DNA from: Styela clava
Taxonomy: Eukaryota; Chordata; Ascidiacea; Stolidobranchia; Styelidae
Direction of reading: 5' to 3'
Assembly (NCBI RefSeq): GCF_964204865.1
Contig: NC_135255.1
Span: forward strand, 18,629,135 to 18,693,134
Length of the DNA: 64,000 nucleotides
Shown here: positions 14,001 through 25,400 of the stretch, one piece after another
How positions within the stretch are numbered: position 1 is the first letter of the stretch
Layout: each line of letters opens with the position of its first letter
Notes under the pieces: model-generated
What the model was told of the DNA's origin: nothing
Databases searched by the model: none
What the model saw: the letters and a program-made list of their open reading frames with translations, nothing else
Translations under genes and position numbers: made by a program

Positions 14001-14932
14001 CATGAGACAGCATTGCCTTGAAATAATCAGATCCAGCTGAAACTACATTTTTATGAACTGGAATTTCTTCAGATCCAACTTTTATGAGAAAATCACAGAA
14101 CATTTTGTTCTCCCTCATTCTGAAAAAAAATATCTAACAGCGTAGAGAAGATAGATGAGATTAAGTCTTACCAGTCCACTTTCATGATTATGAGAACTAG
14201 GGAAATTAGTGAAAATTCAGTGAGGACTAATGTAGATTATCCAACATTATAAACATATTTTCAAAAATGAGGAAATGGAACCATTTAATTGTAGGATATG
14301 GAAGTTTCAAAGAATTATTTTCATCATGACGTGAAAATGTTACAATGTTATTTGAACATCTAGTATCTACTTGTCGGTGTGATTATGGCATGTGAAGTGA
14401 CGTAAATGTACATACAAAGTTATGACAGTGAAAGATAAAGCTTGAATGAAAAAAAAATTGAATTATTTTAATTGTAAAATGTCCCAATGAACCTCAAACC
14501 GAAAAAAATCAAGTATCAATAAATGTTTTTTTGAGCAATATTGGTCGTGTTTAGACGATAAATGCTTGAGGGTAAAGTCTAGTTCAAATTTTCCAAACCT
14601 AGGTCTCCTATTACAAAGAGAAATTTCCAATTTTTCACAGAATACCGGAACAAGCCAAAGTCTCATGGTCAAAACTGATTTTCTGAGAATTGTGAGCTAG
14701 ATTCAAATTTTTTGCTAAAAAGGAATCGGAGCATTTTTTAAATCCTCGTAGAAGTTCGAGTTGTGCCAAACCTAGGACTCCCATGACAGAATGAATTTTC
14801 CATATTTAAATATTTTATTTAACCTAATTAAATATTTGATACACAATATAAAACTATATACCTGTTCAAATTCTCCAATAACTCAGCATCATGGGCATTC
14901 TTATCCATCGGGATTGTTCGTTCTACTTCCAT
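2031..14932 (-). CDS. Gene A: BTB-BACK-Kelch (KLHL-type) protein, 13 exons, 550 aa
   Basis: Exons in gene order: 14862-14932, 13999-14119, 12737-12890, 11498-11715, 10911-11057, 10195-10294, 9790-9813, 9614-9690, 9136-9316, 6912-7046, 5276-5431, 4713-4857, 2031-2154. Their lengths sum to 1653 nt without an internal stop. Residues about 25-115 form the BTB fold (FCDFLIKVG, VHKNVVSAGSDYF, CIDFIYTG), 116-237 the BACK domain, 238-278 a linker that includes an 8-residue microexon (GPSSNENN), and the rest a six-blade kelch propeller ending LYLQT*. KLHL proteins bind CUL3 through BTB and the start of BACK and bind substrate with the propeller; that role is inferred from family. The start ATG (MEVERTIP) is the same in all five paralogs. 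Intron 5 has a GC donor (10909-10910). No orthology to a named KLHL can be claimed. Introns 9, 10 and 12 hold most of its transposon load. Confidence 0.87.
2420..4002. mobile_element. Pogo/Tc1-like DNA transposon, non-autonomous (gene A intron 12)
   Basis: Imperfect terminal inverted repeats of about 27 bp begin CCGTATTTCTCCGCGTATAA on the left and, read inward on the other strand, CTGTATTTCTCTGTATAATG on the right. The element is flanked by TA on both sides (2418-2419 and 4003-4004), the target duplication of the Tc1/mariner superfamily. I see no transposase in the 1.58-kb body; the short ORFs show no recognisable motif. Genes B and E lack it at this position. The superfamily call rests on the TA and the TIR style only. 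Confidence 0.6.
5697..6042 (+). repeat. tRNA-derived SINE, near full length (gene A intron 10)
   Basis: The head looks like a tRNA gene: an A-box-like gtggctcatcatgctaagc and a B-box match ggttcgaaacc near 5780. A conserved body follows (gctggactcctcgccgctgc, ggttcacgtaaccgctggtc, gaggccgtggttcgccatat), and the tail is an aatcctatcctat repeat. It is one of about twelve copies in the window and the least degraded of the family. It is not a tRNA gene, because head and body recur as one unit. Gene B lacks it at this position. Confidence 0.8.
6061..6661 (+). mobile_element. Mariner/IS630-like element with fossil transposase
   Basis: Inverted repeats cagggtgtctcaaaagtaag (left) and its near complement ending gagacaccctg (right) are flanked by TA at 6059-6060 and 6662-6663. 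Inside, plus-strand codons from about 6225 read as a broken helix-turn-helix transposase segment (AVWQFGINSAPTRRTIY, then a TGA stop, then SVVDAQGSGRPTSG). The catalytic domain is missing. The matching intron of gene B near 18210 runs through gttatatacaaccg without the element, so it entered after A and B separated. Confidence 0.75.
6225..6400 (+). pseudogene. Transposase HTH fragment, interrupted by a stop
   Basis: The translated fragment has the pattern typical of IS630/Tc1/mariner DNA-binding regions: an RTIY..HRKF helix, then a GSGRPTSG turn corresponding to the usual RSGRP. A TGA interrupts it between MKT and SVVDAQ, and no DDE/DDD domain follows before the right TIR of the host element. 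It is non-functional as read. Confidence 0.55.
7152..7616. mobile_element. hAT-like MITE with a second MITE inside (gene A intron 9)
   Basis: The ends are CAGGGGTCGGCAACC and its complement ...GTCGACCCCTG. The flanking 8-mers ctctgagt (7144-7151) and ctctagga (7617-7624) agree at 6 of 8, as expected of an old hAT target duplication. A copy of the CTCCCGTAGTATG family sits inside at about 7345-7487, so the insertions are nested. Confidence 0.65.
7345..7487. repeat. CTCCCGTAGTATG-type short repeat, copy 1
   Basis: The repeat has partly inverted ends built on actcccgtagtat / catactacgggagta and an internal block ccgccatcttggttcgcata. The same arrangement is at about 22105-22256, 39560-39680 and 60402-60566. 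The internal cctaaccctaacct resembles telomeric hexamers but is part of the repeat consensus. Confidence 0.6.
7626..7745. repeat. Low-complexity ggtatcggtatc repeat
   Basis: A run of degenerate ggtatcggtatc/tatcggtatcggc units lies just beyond the hAT element. It is probably the remnant of a MITE or minisatellite; no target duplication is clear. Confidence 0.35.
8634..8912 (-). repeat. tRNA-derived SINE, reverse copy (gene A intron 9)
   Basis: The reverse complement carries the SINE head (gctaagcgtta), body (ggtggttcacgtaaccgct, cttcctccaccatcaagtcc) and tail (ctccccgggaaaaatgtaaa followed by cctat). The promoter boxes are decayed: the B-box region reads acctcgaatctcac on that strand. Confidence 0.7.
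10461..10820. mobile_element. hAT-like MITE shared with gene E (gene A intron 5)
   Basis: Ends resemble cgggcatttTAAATCGAATATTCG and attcaaacatgcccac, and the body aligns by eye with 55923-56315 in the same intron of gene E. Gene B intron 5 has nothing similar. Boundaries are approximate. Confidence 0.55.
11790..12012 (-). repeat. tRNA-derived SINE, reverse, old (gene A intron 3)
   Basis: The reverse strand shows the SINE body and head, including ggttcgaattctg as a decayed B box. Copies in the same orientation and the same intron are present in gene B (22610-22990) and gene E (57150-57400), so the insertion is older than those duplications. Confidence 0.65.
12271..12622. mobile_element. hAT-like MITE, GGTGTGCAA family (gene A intron 3)
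   Basis: Ends CATAGGTGTGTAAGC and GATTGCACACCCATG; flanking gattacac and gttcacac agree at 6 of 8. The internal words gcccac..tttcacccagttatttg match the elements at 46210 and 62555, so it belongs to that family. Confidence 0.6.
13030..13365 (+). repeat. tRNA-derived SINE (gene A intron 2)
   Basis: Nearly full-length copy from the tRNA-like head (B box ggttcgaaact) to the tatcctatcct tail. Copies in the same orientation are in intron 2 of gene B (25802-26095) and gene E (57919-58264), so the insertion predates those duplications. Confidence 0.75.
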
Positions 14933-16422
14933 GTTTGATTAATGTTAAAATAGTCAGTAAGACCTGAAGGCTAAGTAACTGCAAAATTCTAAATAGAATC
15001 TGAAATAGTAGAGTATGCACTATTACACAAGCATTGGTATAATAGAGGGATTGAAGATACAGCCAGCATTTTTAGAAAATATTTTTTTCAAGATACCAAA
15101 TGAACCCAAAGTTATCTGCGATGAATCAATAAAAAAGATTATCAATAAAGTCAATAATAATGATACGATGAAGAGCTGTAGTATGATTCTTATCTCTTTA
15201 TCACATATTTTAAATCCAACACGATGCAGGGCACGATGTAACAGAACTATGTATAAAAATAAGTGTTAATGAGCACATGGAGTAGACAAGTTGATAAAAA
15301 GTGAAATATCCTATATGGCAGTGAATTTCAAGCTTCTTCATTCTAATTTTTCATTCTTGCATTAAACCAAATGAAATTTTCAGATTTATCTGAGGTAAAT
15401 GTACAATTTTCGAGTAATTAGCTCAATTCCTGTCTCATTAAGGAAAGAACACAACAAAAAAAACAAAGAGAAAAGGTTACATTAGATAGAAACGGTGATG
15501 GCTTTTTAATGTAATATCTGTGCATGCTTCGGTGGTAACAAGTCTTTTATTATGACAATGAATGACAAACACACAATTAGTTCTTCTTCAAGAGTTCTCA
15601 GTTTCTGACTTTTTAAATTTTTCTATTCAAATACCTATTTTTCATGTCAGTAGTGGTTGGTAAAATATGTACGTGGTATGAATAACGTTGGCAAAGGAAG
15701 ACAACTAACAAATTTGAATGGCTAAATAAAAGGATTTTAGAGTTGGCTGCTGTTCCTTATTATAAATTTTGATTTCATTTTTGTTCAAATTGTAACCAAT
15801 CAGAAAATGTTGAGAAACTATAATTTGATGCGAAACACCTGAATGTAGTTCACGTAACACAGGTCGAAAATCACTGCTATATGGAACATGCTCTTATAAT
15901 AACATTGATAATGTAGAATATAAAATTATCAAAACCAAACATATCCTTCTAGAATTAATCATAAGAAAATCAATATTCTTTAGTTACAGAATCTTTTAAA
16001 ATCATATTTCCATTACTGACTGGAAAGTAACGATAAATTGACATATTATTATTCACAAAATATAGGTTCATAGAAAATTGAGTCACAGAAAAACAAATTC
16101 AAATAAAACTGACCGAGCTGAAATTGTACTTTACATTTTCAAAATTATTTAGGCATAAACAAATTTGAATAAGTGTGTTACAACCTTTAGGACCAAGGTG
16201 GCGTACAAATTTTCTCTTATTTGTAAGGAATACAAGACCCAGGGTCATGAAATAAGTTTTAATAATCGATCATGTCAAGTTCCCAGTACCAGTAAAATTA
16301 TTAGAGATTTCCTATTTGAATAAAATTATGATAACCTATACATATGATAACACTACAAATATAGAAACTGATTTCAATTAAAAAAATTTGTCCAGAAGAG
16401 TTCCACACAAAACTAAGCATTG
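14933..16422. promoter_or_regulatory. Intergenic A/B: duplicated upstream module and gene B 3' flank
   Basis: From the start of gene A, 14940-15200 aligns by eye with 49500-49760 upstream of gene D and partly with 29850-30060 upstream of gene B (attacacaagcattggtata). A second block, 15480-15620 (cacacaattagttctt, gttctcagttt), recurs at 50110-50240 upstream of D and at 29350-29480 inside gene B intron 1. The module is a candidate promoter because it keeps its place relative to exon 1. The rest, 15850-16200, is the 3' flank of gene B. No exon is seen. Confidence 0.45.
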
Positions 16423-19400
16423 CTAAGTTGGTAAACATAAAGCAACTGAAGCTTCTGGATAAACATTTTTTCCTGGCAGGCTTCCAACAACTTTCCACGT
16501 ATTTGTAAGATGATCGTACTCCTCAATAGTATTGTTACTGTACACCCTATTAACAAAAATGATTGGTGAAATGCTATTTACATATTTTAAATTTGGAGTA
16601 CCACAAACATGAAATCATGTATACTGAATATTTTACTCTTTACAAAACAAACCTAAATAAAATTTACGATATTAAAAACATCCTTGATTGGTTGGTGGTC
16701 AACAAATAATTTTTAAAAGTCATTTAAGTCGTCAATGCAGGAAATTCAAGATTTTTCATATATTTCTCTATTTTTTACAGAATTTAGAAATTGAGTAAAA
16801 CCGATTTTCGTCTAAACTTCAAATGCACAATTTGCACAAATGATAATTATTTGCCAAAATAATACCAATAAATTGGTACTATTTATTCCCAAAATAAGAA
16901 ATCTCTAATTTAATTAGAGTTCGGTTCATTTTAGACATTCCTCATTTGAATATTCGGAAGTGATGAGTAAATTCTAACCGCAAAAGATAAATTAGTGATT
17001 ATTGACCAGAAAAAAGAAAGCAAAAATACTAAAAGAAAAGGGAGGACATATGAGGGTGTATTTCGGTACATTAGAAGGAATTTACTTGCCTAATCTCAAC
17101 CAAGTTTGAAATTATGCGGCTACCTCATTTTTACACAAAGATGTCTTTTCCGCTTTTTTAATAATTACCAGCACCCAGAGCTGGATCATTGCATGTTAAG
17201 GTACAGTCCCCATAAATTTGGAGCTTGAATATTTTTCATGAATCAGGTACAGTTTCCACAAATTTCGAGCTTATTATTTTTCATGAATCAGAGAAAACAA
17301 TAACTTGACACATTCAAATTTTTATGTAGTGAATAAAATTGGGTACTGATACTGAAATCAAAAATTGACCTTACCCGCCAATAGCATATATTTTGTCTCC
17401 CAAAGTGCACGATCCTAAATTGTATCTGGCATAGTTCATATTAGCTGTTGATGTCCATGTTTCATTTTTGATGTCAAAACAAATCACAGAAGCAGATGGA
17501 CCTGTGAATAGGCATCCCAAAGAATAATCAATAATTTAATTTAAGCAATAACTACATTTTGACTAAAATACATGACAATAAATTTGATTTGGTAATGATG
17601 CAAAAATGCACCATTTGTTAATGCATAAAACGACCATTCTCAATCTGTTATTTCCGAGTCTTCAAGTCAATCCATGACAAAGTTAACCATTAGTAGCCAG
17701 GACTCATACATGTAACCCTATGACTTAGCATATGAAACATAAATTACAAACCCGTAATGAAAATCCTTCCATCCAACTCCACAGCTGATGCACAATGTCT
17801 CCCAGAAGGCATGCTCGGCAATGTGTGCCACTTTAAAATAGCTGGATCAAGTTTCAAATTATCAGAAAGAGAAGGAGAGTGTCCAACATATCCGCCAATA
17901 CAGTAAATGAAGCCTGAATACAAAAAAGTTATTTCTCTACCAGAATTAATATGTAAATTATGGGCTCAATACACATTAACACACTTTAATGTTGCACACA
18001 TTAAAGAGGGTTAACATAAGTGTTAGGAACTGGTTCATTATCACGATGCTTACAACTCAAGAGAAAGATTCTTCAATGCTCCACATTGAATCCTGTGCAG
18101 CAGAATATCACCTATTGATTCTGATATTAACAACAGCGACATATACATATTATGGGCATTCTAACGGATAAATATTGTTAGACAATGTCAGATTATAAAT
18201 TGTAACCTTGTGTTATATACAACCGATAAAGGGATTGAAGTGACAGGACTTTGCAAACCAGATACGCAACAAAATGAATAATCACTGACATGGAAACATA
18301 TAGTAAACTTTCGAAGAGTTGCGAATAATTTATGAGAACAGAGAGTAATGGAGGTACAATGGAAGAAACAATCAAAAGCGGCAAATTATATAATTATACT
18401 ATATAATTATTAAACAACAGTATTTATTACTGGTAATAAAAAATTACAGACATTGGTACTGACTGACCTTCTGCAGCAACAACTGCACAACAGAAAGCCG
18501 GTACTGGTTTGTCTATCAAATGAACCCATGAGTCATTTGAAGGTTGATACTTTTCAACAGCTTTGCTTGAATAAGAAGAATCATTGAAGGCATATATTGA
18601 ACCTAGGAAAAAGGACAATTGTTACAGGTATTTCATATGTTAAGGACAGAAAATTCATTTGTCGATCCGGAGTTTGAATTTGCAACTATTTGTGTAAATC
18701 ATGAAAACAACATTATCGGGACGGCACAGAAGATATACCATGATTTTTTATAAATACGCATGGATAACAATCTTAATCATTTGATATATTTTCAAATAAC
18801 GGGAGACATGGAATAAATAATGTTAACGCTTTCCGAACGGCAATTAGATGGGGAAAATTATAATTTATTGCATTGCTTAGTTCTAAAATGATATTTCAGC
18901 CAGAAGTCTTCAAAAATACTTTGGCTTCGGTTGGACTTATGCACTACGTCATTATCGGAATTTATATTTGTAGGCAATATTAATTTACAAACATATAATA
19001 TTCACAAAGTATTTGAACACATGTTGAGGCGTTTTGGATAAAACAAAAGAATTGTTGAACTTTTTTAAATACAACTAAACGCTTTTTATTGTTTACAGAA
19101 AAAAACATACAGCAGAATTTACTCGATCCAAAGTGGGAGCGGAGCGCATTGAAAAAAAAATTTAAATGAAAAAACTTTAAGCGTACTTCTTTTTTTACCA
19201 AGAAGGCAAATAACTTCTCAGCCTATTTTAAGAATACAATATTAAGCGGATATATTACAAAACATCTTCTCCAAACTTACCATTCAATGCCACTGCTCGC
19301 AGCCTTCCATCAGTTGCACGATCTGCTAATCTTTCCCAAGTTGCAGATCTATCCGCATAGTTTAGTAAACAATAATTCCTTTTATCATACATGAGCACAT

Positions 19401-22400
19401 ATATATTATTTCCAAGAACAACAGCATAAAATGGTTTTTCTAGGATTTCAGCAGTGATGTTCTGAAAAATAATAAAAAATAATAATTGGTCAAGATCAAA
19501 TACACATGCCTTATTAAACAATTAACTCAAAAATTTTTTTCTAGACAACCTTATGGCTGCTGTACATTTTTAGGAAAGCAATAAGCACTTGAGCTCTTTG
19601 TAGAAAAAAAAACAGCAAACATCAAAATTTAATCATTTTCTATAAAATAAACGATAGATGGTGATTTGAAAATAACTTCAATCATAGCAAGTAAAGGTTT
19701 CAAGTTCGGAGGTGATCATAATAACATTGCCATGTAACAGCGATTGAGGACAAGTTGTACATACCATACCTCTTCCAAATACGATTAAATCAAAACATAG
19801 ATAGTTAAGATAACTGATTCAACTGCTACGCCATCTCGCCACCCTAAATATAGTCATTTAGCATTCGTTGCAAATAAATGCAACTTCATAGAAGCTGTCT
19901 CGGCGAATTGTGATATGCGCTTAGAATATGCTTAATATTAAACCATATGTTTTATCATTTAATTTCACACTTTTGCTTAAAATAAGACATAAAACGTTGC
20001 AGACCTGAGTTTTTGCCCATGTGTTCTTCTCAGGACTGAAGCATTGAATTGACTTCGACGTTCGATCAAACACAGCTATAACTAAAATGAATGGATGCTG
20101 AGCTGTACTTTTCTAACCGGACTACCCTAGAACATATTAACCAACTATAGCTTACCACTGTTTTCTTTGTTTTCAGGACCTGCTGAAATAAATAATAGTA
20201 CAATTTTAAATTAAAAAGGATTTTTCTTTTTCGTAAACTATGCATTCGGAGAAGTTATTACGTACACAAACCAATAGTAAAATTAAATGAAATCAGGAAA
20301 CCAACTGGTCACATAAAGTATTAGGTATTAAAGATAGGGATAAAGTTTTTTAACAGCAGCTAAATTAAAATAAAACTCATCAAAGCAAAATCTCAATAAC
20401 AATTCCTATTAATTTCTTATGAGGAGAAAAATGTTCAAACTCAAACACTTAGAATATTGACGATCAATATTCCAATCCACACCACTGAAAATTTTGTAAT
20501 GTCTGTTTGGACAGCACAGCTGTTTAGGATAGTAGGATAATATGACCATTTCTTTACTAAATCTAGATCAATGAATTCTGCTCAGTAGGCTAGACCAAAG
20601 TTTCCCAAACTGCATTGCATCTTTTAGGTTGAGTGTTGCGGACTAATATCCATTGCTTTCAAAACGGGCAATTAAAATTTTATATCAATTTCTTTTCTCA
20701 ATAAATTGGGCAGTGAAACGCAAACTCATCCATGACATAAATGTCGTTCGTGTTGTTGTGTTATAAATGTAAAATTATCTTTTCTCGTTGGTTGGGCACA
20801 GAAGTTGATACAACATAGGATGAAGATTTGTCAAAAATAAGACCACGTTCCGCCGCCCGAAAAATTTGGGAAACCCCGTGTTAGACCAGGATAAGCTGAA
20901 CAGGACTGATTAAATCTCGATTTGACATCATTGCATATGTCAGTTATAAAATTGTTAAATAAATTAGTAAAATCTTTTATCAAACTGCAATTTCACACAT
21001 GTAGAAATATATAATTCCGAAAACCATGCCTTCCAAGCAATGATGAAAAACAAAAATACCTGTCATGATAGTATGATCTTTAGCCTGCACATTTGCTCCT
21101 TTGTGAGAAAATAGCAACTTCACACAGGATAGAGAGTTTGAAATCAAAGGCTAAAAAACAGAAAGAACATGGTAAGCTTCTGAAGCATTTTAGATAATTG
21201 TCTGGTTATACCTGAAAATTATCATCAGAAATGAATAGGCCAAGTGCTAGGTACTTCGCTTGATCAATCTTTCACTAAAGAGATTTGTATACAAAAAGGT
21301 TACGGATAGAATATTTCATATATTCAAATGTAAATGCTAATGAACTTAGCATAGATTTTGATTTGTAACATTTACATGGTATAAGTCTGAAGGCGATATT
21401 TAGTTGAAGACAATGTAAAAAATATATGCACAAATAATTTTTATTGCTTGAATGTAAATAAGTAAGTTTGTCTTAATTTACCTGAAAAAATGTACAGTAT
21501 TAAAGAGTATAAAAGGGAATACTAATTAGGATGACACTTGACATTTGAAATATTGCTAATTGTTAACTATCTTAATATAAATAATAGGTAAACTATTCCC
21601 AGCAGTGGTAATCGCATAGTGTTCGATGTAACTATGTTGCTAATATGGATTACAGGTTTTAGTTATTTTTTCGAAAATCCAAAAGAAGCAGAATATATCT
21701 TTCTGGATAGAAAAACATGAATTTATTTTGACCTCCAGCTTATACAGTGGCCTGTACTCAGAGATGATATCGAAACTACCACATAAAAACTATTTTAAAA
21801 TCCGACTTGCCTCCTTTTCCACGAGATATGTCATGTATTCAAACGATAGTTTAGAAAAATCAAACGTTTTGAAAATTTCTTCAAAACATTTGACACGATT
21901 GTCCGTTTCATGCTGAGTCCATATTATCAATGCTTTGCATTTGTCAGCAGTGGAAGCCTAAATGAATATTTCATGAAATGAATAAATAAAAAAGAAGAAT
22001 TACTTGTAATTCAAGTAATAATCATTTGAGAATCAAAAGTTTTACCTGTCAAAATTTTAAAATCAATTCCTATTGAACGTAATGAGGCCATAAGAACATA
22101 ATTTCAGGTACAAATAATATGGGAGTCATTTTGCTAGTCCCTGGATGTATAATAGAACTAAAATAAGGAATATTGGAATAAAATTATGCCTAACCCTAAC
22201 CTGTTACACATACTACGTTCCGGTGTCCGCCATCTTGGTTCACATACTACGGGAGTAGCGGAAAAATATATAAAGATTTACCTCCTATTTTTATAATTTT
22301 ACGTCTTTAGTTGTCGTGAATTATTTATCAGAAATTTTCACCCACCTTCACATTCTCAGATTTCATTAGAAAACGAAAGTAATCATTTTCAAGGAGCTTG

Positions 22401-25400
22401 AAATCTTGAGAAAGTACAACTGAGCAGAAGTTCTCCAGAGCAAATGCATTGCAATGCTCTTTCAAATTTACACAGTTGAACATGCTGGCAATTCTTTGCG
22501 TTGAAACGAATGATTCAGATTCCAAGTCATTGGCAAGAAAGACAGCAATTCCATCACACAGCCCTGTGAATATAATTGCGATAATGGTATAAAGACAGGA
22601 TTTACATATTTAAAGCCTAGGCGAGAGGGAAGCCGATAATACGGTTTAGTCATGGCGCAAAACCACGGCTACTATCCGCTCACCAGTCTGTGTTAGTTAT
22701 GGGATTAGGTAGCCAGTTATTTGATTTAAATGCACAGAATTGATACCCACTGGTTATGGGAACCACGCTGCGCCAACAAAGAGTCCAGCAATCCTGTCAC
22801 ACATAATTATCCTCACGCAATTCAAAAATGCATGAACTTGATTACCAGCCATTACGTGAGCTACCCTGTGCGACAAAGAGTCTTGCACTGCTCTCGCAAA
22901 TAATTATCCCCCACATAATTTAAAACTCCGAACTCATGCAAGGTAATCAAAAGTGCAATGGTAAACAAATTTTGAAGAATGATGACCGCTGAGCCTAATA
23001 CCAATAATATCTATGAGAATATTATTTGGAAATTGTTATACTGGACAGCGCTGTCAATCTTAATCTTTATATAGTCAGTTTAATTTGCAGTTTTTAAATC
23101 CAGAAGCGAGAAAAAATATATTTCATGCAAATCAAGGATATATTTTGTCAGTTCGATTTAGGGTATAATTTGGAATTCTTATATACAGAGTAAGGGGAAA
23201 ACCTAAACCTATAACAAACCTCAGCAATTCCATAAATGTCACGTAGTGACATTTCACACATTTAATCAATTTTACTATATCAGGGTCTTGGTGGTTTGCT
23301 ATTTTTAGAATGCCAATTGGTAGCAGTAACACTGATGTATTTACCATACTTCACTTTTCACTTTCAACCAAATATTTTTCAAACGACGAGACAAAACAAG
23401 TGATGTCACGGAGAGAAAAGTTGAATGCATAAAATGACTGCGATATATCATTCAAATTTCGTCAAAAGCTTCATGACATGTCAATTATAATAACTTGTCT
23501 CTGTATTCTAGAGATATTAATCTCCACATTTATGCAAAATTTATTGTACAACAAACATTTTTCAGGAAGCAGCCCAATTATACGGCCCAACTAGTCGCAT
23601 GTCACTCCGTGATGTCACGGAGTGACAAAAATTCCTTATCATTAAAATGGTATTAAGAATGTTGAACAATTAGTTGTATTAGGTCAAAATTGGTTATTTG
23701 TTTGAAATTACAAAACATTTAAACAAAAAATTGGGATACATTATATTTTTTTGTCGTTCTGCTTGTGTCTCCCTCATATTAATATGCTAAACGAGTGCAC
23801 TAACTTTAATAATCTATATAGTTAAAAAGCTATGTTGCACAGACAACATATATATCTGGAATCTTATTGCAGTGACTTGACAAAGTATAAGCAATTCAAA
23901 ATACAGAATCTGGAGGATCCGTTAATGCAATTCAGTTTAAGAATCTTTGCACCATGCGACGATTTTTGTTATTTGGATATCTAATTTATTAACCATAGAA
24001 AAGCATTTTCTTTTGCGTTGAAGTCTCTCTTGTTAGGTAGTACTTGCATCTGCTTGCAAAGCACACATAGAAGCAGCGGGCCCCAAACACAGTACTCTTA
24101 GTCTGCATATTCAGAACAAGAAGACAGTGATAAATATGTCCCTGCGAAAGCTCGTTATTGCATCATTTTTGCTTTTTCCAGCTTTATGATATAGTTGGCA
24201 CGTAAAAATAATTATTGGTGACAATGAGTGACGCACTGGTGTTTTCTAATTGGAAGTATCTTCAATTTTTGACAAACATATCATATTTCTTTCACATTTC
24301 ATGATTTTTCGCATCCTATGAGTTAACCCGATAAATGGATATAAACCAAAATCCAGATACCCATGTTAAAACTTGAGATTTAATATTGTTTGTGAATTAT
24401 TAGAATTCCCTTACGCCTTTTACAAAAATGTCGAATTATATTGCAAAACGATGCATTTTGCCATATTTATTCTGCCATTCCAACAGATTACATATTTTTT
24501 CAATTGTAGTCTACAATAAGTTCGTTCATATTGTTCAAAACCGGCACATGTTAGGTCAAATATTTTGGTCATCGATAGTTTTAAAAAAGTTGCCATTGCC
24601 ATTCAATCATGTCATTCAAGTTTCATTGTGGGTAAGATCCAAAGTAAGTAGAGGGCAAAGTGGAAGAATTTGCAGTTCAAACCCAATATTATAGTAGCCT
24701 ACTTCGCGTACAGAAAAATAATATTTTCCAAAAATGACATACTTATGTCACTCCGTGACGTCACGGAGTGACGAGATCTCTCGAAGTGCTGCGAAAGAAC
24801 AACAAGCAACTATCAACTGCCAAATTGGTAAATTATTGGGCCCTACCCCCAAAGTGACGTCTCAGTTTTTGAGGCAAATAGGTATTGAAATATATCAGAT
24901 AATTAAAATAAAGTTAAAAAGTTATCACGGAGTGACGCGTCACCGAGTTAAACACAAGGCAAATTCCCATCAGCTCTGTTTAGCCCAGTGTTGCCAATAG
25001 TGTACAGTGCAATATTTATATTAAGCACAGATATCAGAAGTAAAAATTAACACATACTTTAGTTGAACAAATACATTTTAAGGTAACATAAATAGCATGA
25101 GAGTTTATTTTACAAAACTGAAGAAAATTAGGCAGAAAATTATCAATTATTCCGCTGAAGAAAAAACAATTATTTTGAGCCGTAAATGTACCTTCTCATG
25201 CGTTTTTAAAAACTTCAAGATATGTCCTACACTTTCTGCAGTTCAATATTTCAATTGGGCAAGATATAATTTTTACCAAATTTTCAACTAATTTATGGAA
25301 TTGCTGACGTCTTTGTCTCTCATTTATGATAAATATTTTATTTGTCAGTTTGATGTTTTGTGTACATGGTATGAATTAAACATTTACAGCTCACATATGG

